Below are positions 47,647 to 60,604 of a stretch of 64,000 nucleotides of DNA, piece by piece; the first letter of the stretch is position 1; every line of letters begins with the position of its first letter. Location of the stretch: positions 18,042,001-18,106,000 of the forward strand of contig NC_091976.1 of the NCBI RefSeq assembly GCF_036711975.1, read 5' to 3'. The notes below the pieces were generated by a model that ran no database searches, had not been told where the DNA came from, and was given only the letters and a program-made list of their open reading frames with translations. Both the position numbers and the translations under genes were made by a program. The stretch comes from Onthophagus taurus (taxonomy: Eukaryota > Arthropoda > Insecta > Coleoptera > Scarabaeidae).

Positions 47647-50600
47647 CTATTCGCGAAGTTTTTCTTCTAAATCCCGACATAAATGATGCCTATCGTGAGA
47701 TTTTCCACTTCTCAAATCACAAAGTAACAATAATTTACATTTATTATCATCACAGGGTGGTTTAACCGGGCTATCTTTGTAATAATGTTTATAATAAAGA
47801 TTAAAAACACCCGGATTATCAACCATTTTATCGATTAAATCGGACCAATCTTGAGGTCTTAAACTTTCTAAATTATACGCGCTTCGTGCTGTATACAATT
47901 TTTTCCAAATTGGCTCGCTCTCATCGCTATTTGCATCCTCTAAATTCGTTATCCAAGTTTCATGGTCGATTACTTCTCGCGTAGTTCTTTCATGGTCCCC
48001 ATCAACATAATAAATTCTATAACCCGGATTGTGATGCTCAAAAGTTGTAACAGAAGGTGCAATAAAAGCTATATTAGTTGCTCTTTCTAAAATAAAAAAA
48101 AATAAAAATTGATTTGGGTTTATTAAAATTTTCTTACTAAAACTTGTTGTGTCATAAAACACTTCGAATTGATCTGAATGAGTGTGCCCATAAAACTGAG
48201 CTTTAACTGTATCTTCAAATCTATCAATTATTTTATAAAAATTCCTTGACCAAACTTTTAAACAATCCGAATCACCTGGAGGAATATGTCCGATTATATG
48301 AACTTTTTCTCCGGCGTTTTCGGCTTGTTCAAGTTCGTAAACAAGCCATTTTAATTCTTGAGCCGGATCTGTGCTATTAACCACTAAAAACCTAAAATTA
48401 AATCAAATTTATTTTAATTCTTTTTTAATTAATTATAACTTACCAACTCAATGAAATGCAATAGTTTGAATTGACTGAAATTAACCGAAATCCTGGTCGA
48501 AGCAAAACTGAATAAAAAGCTCCATGGATTACTGTGGAATTTATCGAGGAAGGTAACCATTTTCGCCAGTTTACGCTTAAGGTGTCATAAAGGTATGAAA
48601 TTGAATTGTTTTGGTTTGTCATCCAAGGTGGAGGAAAACTTAAAAAATAAAAAAAAGTATTAAACAAATTCAATATTTAAAACTAAAATATAAAAAATAT
48701 ACCTCCCTGCCGGTGAGCTTTCGTGATTTCCAACAGCTGGGAAGATTGGAGTTTCAGGAAAATATCGCAACATTTGCTCAACAGATTCTTGAATTATTTT
48801 CAAATTACCCATTTTGGTTTGATTCCAAATATCGTGCGGTGGTAAATCTCCGGTCCAAAGAATATAATCGATATCCTAATTAATTAAAAAAATTATATAT
48901 TATCGAACTTTTTGGATCATTTTACGAACCGGATGTTGTTCTGCAATATGTTTTAACATACTTTCTATAAAAATTTTTGGCATATCACATTTTGAATAAC
49001 TTCCCCATCTAGAAATAATTCATATTACAAAATAATTCTGTATTGTGTGTCCCCCAATTATATCATATTTTTATACTTAATGATAATAATTATTGTATAT
49101 TACTAACATATAACCGGAAGTAGAACAAAGTTTTATATTAAATGCTGTCAATATGATGAAGTTAATGTCAGGAATTTGATTTCAATCGTGGTTCAGAACA
49201 AAGAATTAAAGGTTTTCTTGAGCTAGCTATGTTCAAAAAATTAGCAAAGAACTCCATATTGAGTTTTTGGTTCCTTCTGAAGCGAAAATGAATGTAAGTA
49301 TTTTGACGAAAAAATCCCAAATGTAAAGAAGACGTGGATAATTAATTTCCGTAGCCAGGGATAGCAAAAAAATATTCGTATAGATTCCTCCTCAACTCTT
49401 CGAAGCAGAAATCTAGTTCTAATCCTTTCAAAACTTTATTCCTGAAACAGATGGTTTCAGCCTGGACAACGTGGAAGATTATGGCGACAAACTTTTAAGC
49501 GAACAGGAAAGTACTCCTGATAGATAATACATCATTACTGTTCAATCCCACATCTCGAAGGGAGTTGCCTCATGGATTCTGGTGGAGACAAAAGTTGGCC
49601 CAAACCATTTAGCCACGTACAATATACAAACGAAGTGTTCTATAAAACATCAATTAGAACTAGAAGAAGAACTGAATAACATTCACGGTCTCAGCGAAAC
49701 AAGACCAGCAGGTAAAAAATGCACGACTCTAAAGTCCGGGCATGTAGGGGAAAGGAGGCAAATATCAGCCACTTAAACACCAACAGTTATAGTAACCTAC
49801 CATTTATAGTGATTAAAGTTGGATTCTGTTGCATAAAGGAATAAAACCAATCTTTTCCACGTATATGTTTTTAACTACTTGGCTCACACATTCAAAACAG
49901 GCATAGCGAACCAGACGTCTAAAATAACTGGAAGAATCCGGCTAATACGGGCAGCTATTGGAAAATTGGAATGCATGAAAAAAGAAAGATAAACAAAAAA
50001 AAGTGGAAGATGTCATAAAAAGAAATGCCAGCGCGAAGTGGAGACGAGCGGGCCATATAGTAAGATAGGAGGAGGTAAAGTGGCGGAATTGGATTTTAAT
50101 ATGGAGGCCGAAAATGTACACGCGAGGCACAGGAATACTGAAGAAAGGTATATGATAACTACTCAACGCCAAAGTATGAAAAGAAACATTCACAAAACAA
50201 CATAGATATCACCGAATGAAAGTATAATAAACCAAATAGACCAAATAGATCCTAGATGCAAAAACAAGAAAAGGGGCATATTATGACTCAGCTCTTTTTC
50301 TGGTATAATCAAAATTAAGTTAATTATCAAGATTAGTATTCACAGGGACAAAAAGAAAGAGAAACCTGATAGGGATAGAGTACAGTTGCCAAACGTAAAA
50401 ACAAACTTAGACAGAGAAATAAGATCAAGACTGTAAAACCATCTTAGTGTCTAGGATTGCTGGAATAATGTCAAGACAGTACTCAAAGAAATGGCCAAAA
50501 CGACAATGGGCAGCAAAGAGAAAAATAATCAAGCTCGAGGAGTGAAATAGGTCACATGTGAGATACATACAAAGAAGAACCAGGAAAAGACAAAGTGAGT

Positions 50601-53600
50601 TTAACGAAGTAGGAGGGAGAGTCTAGTAGTCGGCATCTACAACAAATAAAATCTATTTGGAATACGCAAAAAACCATGATATTAACGACCCACACGCATT
50701 GCAGTAGATATATGCAGCATATCAATAACGTAAGTTTACCCATTGGTATACTTGGGAACGGAACTAAGATCGGATGGAAAGAAAAAAAAAAGGAATTCTT
50801 AGAGTCTTAGAGGAATCACCATTACTAACAGATCTTACTTTGCACTATCTTACAGACTAATAGCAAAAAATGTTTATAATAACAATAAACATAGAGTATA
50901 TAAGATCTACTATATGTTACGGAAGCAAAACATACAATGACAGAGAATATAAAAAATAAGCTAAGCATATTTGAGAAAATAAAAATTCAAACTTATAAAA
51001 ATTGGTTTAAAAAGTTTATTCAGGCCTACTTTTACCACCTCTTGATAAATTTATCCGATAGATAAATTGGCGCTCTTACGTCCATTACTACCATCTTTTA
51101 GTTAAATTTATCTAATAGATAAACCCATCTACTAGCCAATGAGAGCGCGTAAAATAGCCGTAACCATGGTAATAATCCCTTAGATAGCTTAACCAGAAGA
51201 TGGTAGTAACGAGCCTTAGCCAATGAGAGAGCGTAAAAGCGCTGTAACCATGGTAACTATCCTTAGATAGTTTATCAAGAGGATGATAAAAGTGGACCTA
51301 AGTATAAAAGGTATATTAGACGTAGGAAAGATGTTGGGATAGATGAGTGATCTCGCGATTTTAAATGGAGACCTTTTTTGGAGTTAGCTTTTTATAATTG
51401 AGTTATATATATATATAATTTAGTTGTAGTAGTAGTAGTTATATATATATAATATATAATTGAGAGAATCCATCGCATAAATCTATGAAACTATTTCGGG
51501 GCTAAGTATTACTTGTGAAACAACTTATGATTGATATTATCTGGAGATTAATCGATGACTTGCTCTAGCTTTATCATTACAATTCACTTTTTCACCGCAT
51601 TTGCACATATCTACATAATTGGTAAATACAAAAAATTTCAAACTAATTATTTCAAGTAATTATGGTTCTACTGAAACAATAATTGTTACAAAATATTTGA
51701 GTAATGTACACAATTAAAATAAGTAAAATTGATTGATTATAAGGTCATTATACTAGTTAACTGAAAATGTGGCATAAATTCTCTTTTGGGTGATTATCAC
51801 GGTAATGAATGTTGGCATCAAACGATTTTATAAGCATTGTAGTGATATTTTTATTTAAATTGTATATAGCTATACTTTGAAGTCAATCGTTGCGTTTCCT
51901 TTATTAAAATGGCTTTAGAATAACGTAACATATCCGAGATTATTTCCTCAGCAAAACACTCATACTTTCAGCATACTTATATTTAAGTATCTAAGTCTTA
52001 GTTCAGCTGATGTAGAATACCAGTAAAATTTCAAAGGTATACTTGTATCAACGAGCACTTATATACAACTGATGGATATGTGTTGCATCATACGCCATAG
52101 TTGTTATAGAATATCTATTAATCTAATATTTTTATTGAAAACCTTGGGATTATGTCATTGACAAATAAGTGTAACTCTAACTTCTACATAAGTCTCTAGA
52201 TCTTAATCAACAGCTTTCAGACTGATCAACTTTTTCATACAGGTGTTGGACTCTAAAGAGACCGCCTTGGGAGTTTTGCAGATATAGAAGCTGCTTTCCA
52301 TAAAACGGCCTTCTTGGATGTTATTAAGATTTTATACAGCTTAAAGTTTCTTTTACTCTCAGTGGTTAATTGGAAAGCATTATGAAACAAAGAATTGTTT
52401 AATAAATTGCTGACGGATAATGCCACCCTTAAATTGGTTTAATTAGAGGATTTCCTCAAGTAGATGTATGTCACTATTTTTGTAAAATCTCACTCAGGGT
52501 AGATTAAACGCCTCAAAGCAGTCAACTTCTTCACTGTGTCATCTGTGGAGATTAAATTTCTCGGGAACCTTGATCTTCTCCTAATTGCTGGCTGTATGTA
52601 TTAATTACGGGCATCACATAGCGAAGTTCAGCCCTATTAGAGCAATGATTAAAGCAATTATAGAGACGAGTGTCTTTTTGAGTCCTTATTGTGTGATCTT
52701 TTTTGTCAAAAATAGAGCAGAGGTTTTAGACACAATGTTTATCTCAAATTCATAGAGCAGAAGTAAATTCCCATGGATGATCCCTTCTGATCCATTGTGT
52801 TCAGACCATAGGCATTTTCATATTCTATTTTAAATTGATTTGCCGCTAGACCCCACAATATGCATCGGGGGCACCAACCAGGAAGAGTTTAAGAGGTAAC
52901 TTATTGATAATCAAGATGTTGTTATTAATATTGTTCATATACTGTTAAAGATTGTGGTCAAATTGAAATAGCAACTGAGCAAATCTGGCGTACAATCCAT
53001 TAAGTTTCTATCAGTATGCTTACCAAGTATACTTCTGGGCAGAGTATGACTTTCTGGGCAGAATTATCGTTATTTTTCAGAAAACGACTTACCAGGTTTG
53101 CTGGAAGCTGTTCCACTAAATGTTAGAGAACGCATGTGGTTCATGCATGACGGTTAAATGCCGTATATCCTGGAAGATGGATTGGACTCCAATTCAAAAT
53201 ATTAAGGATCTTCAACGTAGGGTGGAAGATGGATGTCAGCAAATTCGAAATACACCAGGACTTTTTGAGCGCGTGAGGCAATCCATGACACGACGAGCTC
53301 AGCAGCGTGTTGCTGCCCATGGAGGTCATTTTGAACATTTGTTATGATTTACATTAAAAACTTCCGTTTTCTGTAACCTTTTCTAAATAAAAAAATGAAA
53401 AATTTCAAGTGGATGTAACTCTGTAACGAACCATTTTAGGACATATGTTTATATAAACTTTTTTGCTTATTTTTAGTTGTAGAAACCGTCTATGTATAGC
53501 CAGCCCAACATTTTTGTAACACCCTGTATATTAATATAAATAGCTTATTTTTAACAAATATAGATGAGTAGTCAATAAAGAATTCTTTATCTCACTCTTA

Positions 53601-55641
53601 CACAAGCACAAAGGATATCGGACGGTGATTAAAGTGATGATATTGCGATAGTGAACAGATGATTCGATAATTCTATTGCAAAATATGAAAATTCTTGAAA
53701 ATTACGATTGAGATTTTATCGTAATTCTAACACAATCTCCAAATTATCTGTAATGATTACGAAATTGCTCACTACTTTGAAACTTGGTTGTATTTAGTTT
53801 ACGACATCCCGAGTTGCAGCGTAATACTAATTTTTTTGCAGTGATGATTAATCCGGGGACACACTTTGTACTCTTTATAATAATTTCTTACTTTCCTGCT
53901 GGTTCTATCACTCTTTCGTCATCTTCAACAGTACTATAAACGTGGCAACACATGGGTTCATCGCAATTTGCTGGACTACCTTGAACGTAATTCGGGTCAT
54001 AATGAACGTCTGTTAAGTGTAAAACCTTGAAAGTTGGGGAATCCTTCTGGTTTTTTTCCAAGAAAACAAATATAAAATAAACAATATTTAATGGGACACT
54101 ACAAAAATATTTTATTTACCAATGGTAACTCGGCAAGTTGTAATTGTGGTTTTGGTTTATCGGGTAATTTAATGTCCCATTCATGCAAAGGATTTTCAAT
54201 ATCACCACAAAGTTCGCCAACGGTTAAACTACAAATTTGTTCAACACCTAAAAAAATCTTAATATATTTGGATGCATTAATTTTTTGTTTGAATTTACTA
54301 ATTTCTGTTAGATTTAAAGCTGGTAAGAAATCTGGAGCGAAAGTGTTGAAGAGTCCAGTGCAAACAATTTCGTTTTCAATATTTAAACTGGTGCAAATTG
54401 ATACAAATTGAGTTCTTATTTCTTCAAAGGAAGATCCATCTAGGATTGCTCCTTGCAAAAGCATTGTACCTAAAGTAAAAAATAATATTTTTTTTTTATT
54501 AAAGTAACTTTTTAATGTTAAGTTGTAAATTATATAGAAAATAAAATTGTTCAAATCAACACTGACATTGACGATGACACCAATTCGCATTTTAATTTCA
54601 TGTTATTTACTCCTGCGGTTTCCTCTGTTGATTTTCAAGTTAATAATTTAAAAACGATGAGGGAAATTCTCCTCTAAGTTTATTGACGTCAGAAAAACAT
54701 TCGATTTAAAATATTAATTTTAAATCATTTTATCGATTGATCAATTTAAAAAATAATGAATCATTTATTATAAGAATGTGGTGATAACACCACTTTAATT
54801 TTTTAATCGTCACTAATGACTTTTTTTGTAATAGTTAATTAATCCAGACAAGATGTCCCAATTAAATTTCGAAATTTTTGATTAATCATATTTTAAATTA
54901 CCAAAATAGGAAGATTTCTTCGTCGTATTAGATATATTAAATATTTATGAATTGATATTCTGAGAAAATTTATTATTAAAACAAATATTTGATATACGTA
55001 GAGACACTTATATACTATGCAATAATCGTGTGATAACCGAAAGATAAACATTTTTGTAGGTGAAATCAAAACCTGGGTATTGTTAATGGTTATGTATCAA
55101 GGTCCGAGTTTAATTTGTTGATACATCGGGTTAAAAATAATTTAATTGTACAACTACGTACATTTGAAATTAAAAAATAACAATTTAAACGGGTTTTTTA
55201 AAACAACATTTTTAACAAATCTTTGTTAAATTATTTACTTACCAATTCTACAAGTTGAACATGAAAGTTTTTCACGAACAGAATTTCCATATTCTTTACT
55301 CATATCCACTCTATTTGCATTTATAAGCCGAACAAAACTTTTAGCCTACAACACACAACAAAAACAGATTAACCCAAAAAGATTAAAACCGAAATTTCAC
55401 TAAAATTTGTACTTTGTGTTCTTTCATTGGAGGTAAAATATGATTACTTCCTCCCTCATTTAATAAAGGATCATTGTGAGGTGGTATTTCATAAGACCAC
55501 GGATCTTCGAAGTTTATAACACGTCCTAAAAATTTATGTATACATTTTTTTTAAATTTAAATAAATTTAAATGATTCAAAACAAACCATTTATGTGATTT
55601 AAAACACAAAAAACAAGCACGAATTTTTTTAAATGAAACAT
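47647..55641 (-). CDS. Acid sphingomyelinase-like phosphodiesterase
   Basis: Ten coding exons (minus): 55641-55587, 55525-55413, 55345-55243, 54469-54120, 54046-53892, 49008-48930, 48875-48703, 48638-48444, 48391-48138, 48086-47647. They join to 638 residues. A signal peptide (FVLVFCVLNHING) is followed by a saposin B domain (about 75-155; CSTCRIG, then VSICTSLNIE and IVCTGLF). The metallophosphoesterase domain follows with every metal-site motif: LTDVHYD, WTGDLPPHD, VGNHE, HIIGHIPPG and YGHTHSD. Then comes the family C-terminal domain. The enzyme hydrolyses sphingomyelin to ceramide and phosphocholine in lysosomes or after secretion. SPAGSFPPPW and NSTDPA are characteristic of SMPD1-type rather than SMPDL3-type proteins. 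Intron 49009-53891 (4.9 kb) is filled with old transposons. Insects often have several paralogues, so I give no symbol. Confidence 0.94.
49560..51000 (+). mobile_element. LINE fragments, heavily decayed
   Basis: Near 49620 the ORF reads QLELEEELNNIHGLSETRPA, the start of a LINE endonuclease domain. Near 50030-50130 a frame gives KWRRAGHIVR, then WILIWRPKMYTRG, a typical C-terminal tail. Near 50920 CYGSKTYN resembles the 'YGSETW' block after the reverse transcriptase. These may derive from one or more copies; frames are broken throughout. Confidence 0.55.
51022..51299. repeat. MITE, about 278 bp
   Basis: The left end AGGCCTACTTTTACCACCTC and the right end (inverted AGGTCCACTTTTATCATCCT) form terminal inverted repeats that continue with CTTGATAAA. 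Inside, CCAATGAGAG-GCG and ACCATGGTAA blocks are each present twice, so the interior is itself partly duplicated. Confidence 0.75.
51401..51466. repeat. AT and GTA microsatellite
   Basis: Runs of ATATATATATAT flank a TTGTAGTAGTAGTAG stretch. Confidence 0.9.
51467..52219. other. No recognisable gene (sphingomyelinase intron)
   Basis: AT-rich, with no ORF or repeat I can name. Confidence 0.4.
52220..52990 (+). mobile_element. LINE fragments (R1/I-like), rearranged
   Basis: Near 52250 a frame reads ETALGVFADIEAAFHKTAF, the palm region of R1/I/Loa-type reverse transcriptases. NATLKLV-like and RGFPQ-like pieces follow near 52430-52460. Near 52775-52835 the endonuclease motif PWMIPSDPLCSDHRHFHI appears downstream of the reverse transcriptase, so the order is inverted relative to an intact element and two copies or a rearrangement are involved. 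Confidence 0.6.
53040..53528 (+). mobile_element. Mariner transposase 3' relic
   Basis: LEAVPLNVRERMWFMHDG (53100-53154) keeps the second catalytic Asp that the 14.7-kb copy lost. After a deletion, the C-terminus (IKDLQRRVEDGCQQIRNTPG, then GHFEHLL) runs to 53347. The terminal repeat ACACCCTGTATA ends at 53528. The N-terminal half is missing. Confidence 0.75.
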
Positions 55642-56189
55642 TTTGGAGTTAAAATAAAAAAATATCAACTACTTATTTTTTTAAATTTTGGTCACGGTTA
55701 ATAAAAAGATGTTACTTCTTTCGCTTTACATCCAGAACTGAGCATGCATATATATTTATTGTTTTAAAGAGCCAAGGTTAACGAGGCAACCTGTATTCCT
55801 AGTAGAACTGAACACTTTTGCGCTCATAGATGTTTTTCTAAACTTTTCGATTGTAATTTGGTTTGATTAAAGAAAAAATAAAATTTAATAAAAAGTTATA
55901 AATAATAATATAATTATAATAATATAATCGACAATTCTTCCATTTAAACGATTTTAAAACGCCCTAATTTCGAGTTGTTTATTTAAAGTTATACAAAATA
56001 AGCAATTTTTGAATTTGTTTCGAAATCTGAAGTGAAAAGTGCATTTATTGATTCGAATTATGATTAATGGTGTTAATTATTGATTATTTTAAATAAAAAT
56101 TGGGTTATTTTAAATTTTTTTATTATATATTAATAAATAAATGTCATGATGTACTACATATAATGAATAAATTTAAAAAAGTGTCACTT
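55642..56189. other. Upstream region of the sphingomyelinase gene
   Basis: AT-rich spacer between the ATG at 55641 (minus) and the repeat array. No ORF or identifiable promoter element. Confidence 0.4.
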
Positions 56190-56949
56190 TATCGTCTTGA
56201 TAATAGATGGCATTTTACTTCTAATTTAATAAATTTTCTAATTTCAAATTAAATAACATATAAACAAATTATTTTATAAATAATTTAATTAAATAATGTA
56301 GTCATCAAGGTATGTAGAATATAAGATTGTTCGAATTATTATTCTTGCTTTATTTGACTGAAATTTTAACTCAATAAGCTGTCATAGTTATGTTTATGAC
56401 ATCACACTGGCCTTAGATTTATGGATAGAAGTTGTGTTTATTAGTATGCTGATGTACTTGTCATCAAATTTAAATTATATCCTATGATGGTTGCAAAAAC
56501 TTATAATTTGTAGAAGCAACATCTAACTAAAAAATCTATTAAGATTATAATCGTGAAAGAATCGGATTAGATATTTTCACAAATCAAATATTAATATGTT
56601 GCCTAAAACATCAATTACATAATAAATCTGTACAGTATTGATGACTAAAAACAATTAAATTAGAAAAGCAACTTCAGCTTGTAAGACACTATCTTAGATA
56701 TCTTTAGATAACTATAGATATCTTCCTTTTTTGTTATAGATGATGTACCCTGTAACATCTATAACAATTAAACATATAAGAATTATTGGAATACTATCTA
56801 GACTAATCTAGACATATGAGGCAATATTGTGTAATAATAAGTAGTAATAGTAATATTGCAATAACGTGTTGCAGTTTCATCTAGTTTCCTTCTCTTCGCT
56901 TGTTATTCATTATCACATTCATTACTAAGCGAATTGTCGCTGTTATCAC

Positions 56950-57990
56950 TTTCGATTATTAATTAAAGTACCCTCTTTTTAATTCAAAAAGCCGTTTTGA
57001 AAAATCACTTTCAGTTCTTGAGAAATAAATGTTTGAAATGATCGACAATTTTTTCGAATTTTGCAATTTTCGACGATTAAGTTTTAAGAATTCGTATAAA
57101 ATCCATTTTTTGGAGTATGAGTTTGAAAATTTCCCAAAGTGTTAATAAGAGTGTCCTCTTTCCAATGAACCAACGCGTTTTGAAAAAGAACTTTTAGTTT
57201 TTGAGAAAACAATATTTGAAGTTTTGATAAAATTGTCGATGTTGCAATTTAAATCGATAATTTTCAAAATTCGCTATACAATTAATTTCTTGAAGGATGC
57301 TTGTGGAAATATCACCAATTATTAATTAAAGTATCCTCTTTTCAATGTAACAAGCCGTTTTGAAAAATCACTTTTAGTTCTTGAGAAATAAATTTTTGAA
57401 ATGATCGACAATTTTTTCGAATTTTGCTATTTTCGCCGATTAAGTTTTAAAAATTCGTATAAAATTCATTTCTTGGAACATGAGTATGAAAATTTCTCAA
57501 AGTGTTAATAAAAGTGTCCTCTTTCCAATGAACAAAGCCGTTTTGAAATATAACTTTTAGTTTTTGAGAAAACAGTATTTGAAGTTTTGATAAAATTTTC
57601 GATGTTGCAATTTTCATCGATAACTTTCAAAATTCGCTCTAAAATTAATTTCTTGAAGGATCCGTGTGGAAATATCGCCAATTATTAATTATGGTATCCT
57701 CTTTTTAATGCAAAAAGTCGTTTTGAAAAATTACTTTTAGTTCTTGAGAAATAAATTTTTGAAATGATCGACAATTTTTTCGAATTTTGCAATTTTCGCC
57801 GATTAAGTTTTAAAAATTCCTATAAAATACATTTCTTGGAATATGAGTTTGAAAATTTCTCAATGTGTTAATAAGAGTGTCCTCTTTCCAATGAATCAAC
57901 ACATTTTCAAAAATAACTTATAGTTTTTGAGAAAACAGTATTTGAAGTTTTGATAAAATTTTCGATGTTACAATTTTTTTTACAACTTTT
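56950..57990 (+). repeat. Dimeric satellite, first block
   Basis: Two related monomers of about 182 bases alternate: type A (AAAGTATCCTCTTTTTAATG, then CAGTTCTTGAGAAATAAAT) and type B (GAGTGTCCTCTTTCCAATG, then TTTTAGTTTTTGAGAAAAC). The A starts near 56957, 57320 and 57684 give a dimer period of about 364. Both share the GATCGACAATTTT/GATAAAATTTTCGATG-type middle. Confidence 0.9.
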
Positions 57991-58379
57991 TTAAAAATCC
58001 GGTATCCGGCATTTCGGAAAATCACTATCCGTTCCATCACTAGTTTTAATTATTTGTTGGACATCTGATTCTTTTGTAGGAAGTATTAAACATTGAAATT
58101 CAATAAGTGCGTTTTATTTTAGTAAAATTACGTAAGTTTTATTTGAAACGTTTCGAGAAAACGAGTAATTTTTTTATTGAAACCAAAAAACGATTTAAAA
58201 CCGCTTCGCCCCGTCGTCGTTACATTTTTTCTTTATTCACCTCCAGTATTCCTTTTTCACACAATAAATTAAGGAGGGGATGTTTGGAAGTTGATTCGCT
58301 AGTAACACAATTTAGTTGATATGCGGGCATTTAAGGGTGATAAAGTAGTTTAGAAAAATAAAACTTATTACTTAAATTA

Positions 58380-59450
58380 AGTGATAAATGCGTGCTATAT
58401 TTGTGCTAAGTGTTAGGTGATATTAGTGATGTGACACAGTTGAGATCATCGGATTGCTATTTTATGGATGTTAAAAGGTATAGTATTAATTCATTTTTTT
58501 TGTTACAATAAATTAATTTATCTTTCTTTTCCAGCTGAGCTTCGAAGTAAAATCCAAGGGAAACAACATCCATTCGGTGAGTCGTTTTCAATTTTATTAA
58601 TTTACCAAAACATATCGGGATATTTCGATTTGAACGCTAGATAAAAACCGTTTGAACGCTACTCATTGGATTTGTGCTTGAAAAACGGCACCATTCAATA
58701 AATTTTTACATTTTGTGCTTGAAAAATTATAAAGATCTAATTATTAACATTGTCAAAACATGAAATAATTTGAAATTGAGTGTAGACGGTGTCATTCCGA
58801 GGGCTGTACAAGGTTAACGGAAAAGAATCGAGATCGGGCTTTTTGTGATTTCAATAGAAGAAACTATGAGGAATCGAATGACGTATAGATCTTGATAATC
58901 GAGTACATCGTTTACGAGTTATGAGTACTTAAAGGTCGTTTTTGTGTTATTTTCGTGTACCTTCGCAATATTTTGGCGTTTTAGCGGAATTCGAAAGAGA
59001 TTTCGAATCGGGCATTTCCACTTTCGTATTGGCTAATTATTCAGCTTTCGAATGAGACATTTTTTATCAAAATCGATTCACTGGTTCTTTTGTTATAATC
59101 AAATTAATGACCAAGATATAGGTGGTGTAGGTCGGTTTTGAATGGTTTAACTCTTTCATAATTTATAGCAACGTTATTGCTACTAATTGAAAGACTGAGG
59201 AAGTCTGATTAAGAAAAATAATGGTATTAAAAAATAGAATTGAATAATTATTTAGTTCATTACTTATTTATTCATTTCGGTAATTAACGAACTCTTCAAA
59301 AGTACACATTAATATCACTATATTCACATAAATCGAATAGGTACAGACTAAAACCAGCAAAGATTTAACAGGGTTTATAATAAAGTACGTAAATTATGTG
59401 ATTCCAATTTTCCGGAAGTAATAATTTGCGAAAACCCCTATTTGTAAATT
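58380..59450 (+). repeat. Spliced-unit repeat, copy 1
   Basis: Contains ATGGATGTTAAAAG|GTATAG (donor at 58490), a short intron of about 70 bases, the acceptor TCTTTCTTTTCCAG, a 42-base exon-like segment at 58535-58576 (CTGAGCTTCGAAGT...CATTCG) and the donor GTGAGT. The rest of the unit is intron-like, without ORFs. No gene product is recognised. Confidence 0.7.
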
Positions 59451-60290
59451 GCATGATTTGCTCATAAGTACGTGCCATATTTGTGCTAAGTGTTAAGTGA
59501 TATTAGTGATGTGGAGATCATCGGATTGCTATTTTATGGATTTTAAAAGGTATAGTATTAATTCATTTTTTTTGTTACAATAAATTAATTTATCTCTCTT
59601 TTCCAGCTGAGCTTCGAAGTAAAATCCAAGGGAAACAACATCCATTCAGTGAGTCGTTTTCAATTTTATTAATTTACCAAAACATATCGGGATATTTCGA
59701 TTTGAACGCTAGATAAAAACCGTTTGAACGCTACTCATTGGATTTGTGCTTGAAAGACGGTACCATTCAATAAATTTTTACATTTTGTGCTTGAAAAATT
59801 ATAAAGATCTAATTATTAACATTGTCAAAACATGAAATAATTTGAAATTGAGTGTAGACGGTGTCATTCCGAGGGCAAAACAAGGTTAACGAAAAAGAAT
59901 CGAGATCGGGCTTTTAGTACCTCGTTTACGAGTTATGAGTACTTAAAGAAGGTGTTTTTGTGTTATTTTCGTGTACCTTCGCAATATTTTGGCGTTTTAG
60001 CGGAATTCGAAAGAGATTTCGAATCGGGCATTTCCACTTTCGTATTGGCTAAGGATTCAGCTTTCGAATGAGACATTTTTTATGAAAATCGATTCAGTGG
60101 TTCTTTCGTTATAATCAAATTAATGACCAAGATGTAGGTGATGTAGGTCGGTTTTGAATGGTTTGACTCTTTCATAATTTATAGCAACGTTATTGCTAGT
60201 AATTGAAAGACTGAGGAAGTCTGACTAAGAAAAATAATGGTATTGAAAAATAGAATTGAATAATTATTTAGTTCATTACTTATTTATTCA
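59450..60290 (+). repeat. Spliced-unit repeat, copy 2 (truncated)
   Basis: The 42-base segment is at 59607-59648, preceded by TCTCTCTTTTCCAG. The upstream mini-ORF reads ATGGATTTTAAAAG. Compared with copy 1 it has a deletion near 59915 and stops at about 60290, where block Q begins. Confidence 0.7.
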
Positions 60291-60604
60291 GTCTTCAGTC
60301 TTGATAATAGATGGCATTTTACTTCTAATTTAATGGACTTTAAATTTAATAAATTTTCTAATTTCAAATTAAATAACATATAAACAAATTATTTTATAAA
60401 TAATTTAATTAAATAATGTGGTCATCAAGGTATGTAGAATATAGGATTGTTCGAATTATTATTCTTGCTTTATTTGACTGAAATTTCAACTCAATAAGCC
60501 TATGTAGTTATGTTTATGACATCACACTGGCCTTAGATTTATGGATAGAAGTTGTGTTTATTAGTATGCTGATGTACTTGTTATCAAATTTAAATTATAT
60601 CATA

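Noticed and set aside
58107-58319. A 70-codon basic ORF repeated at 61540-61785 (shared MRFILVK-type start, RFKTASPRR)
   Set aside because: It has no signal peptide, domain or splice context. Its repetition follows from the 3,466-bp array period, and the second copy changes its start codon. Treated as array sequence, not a gene.
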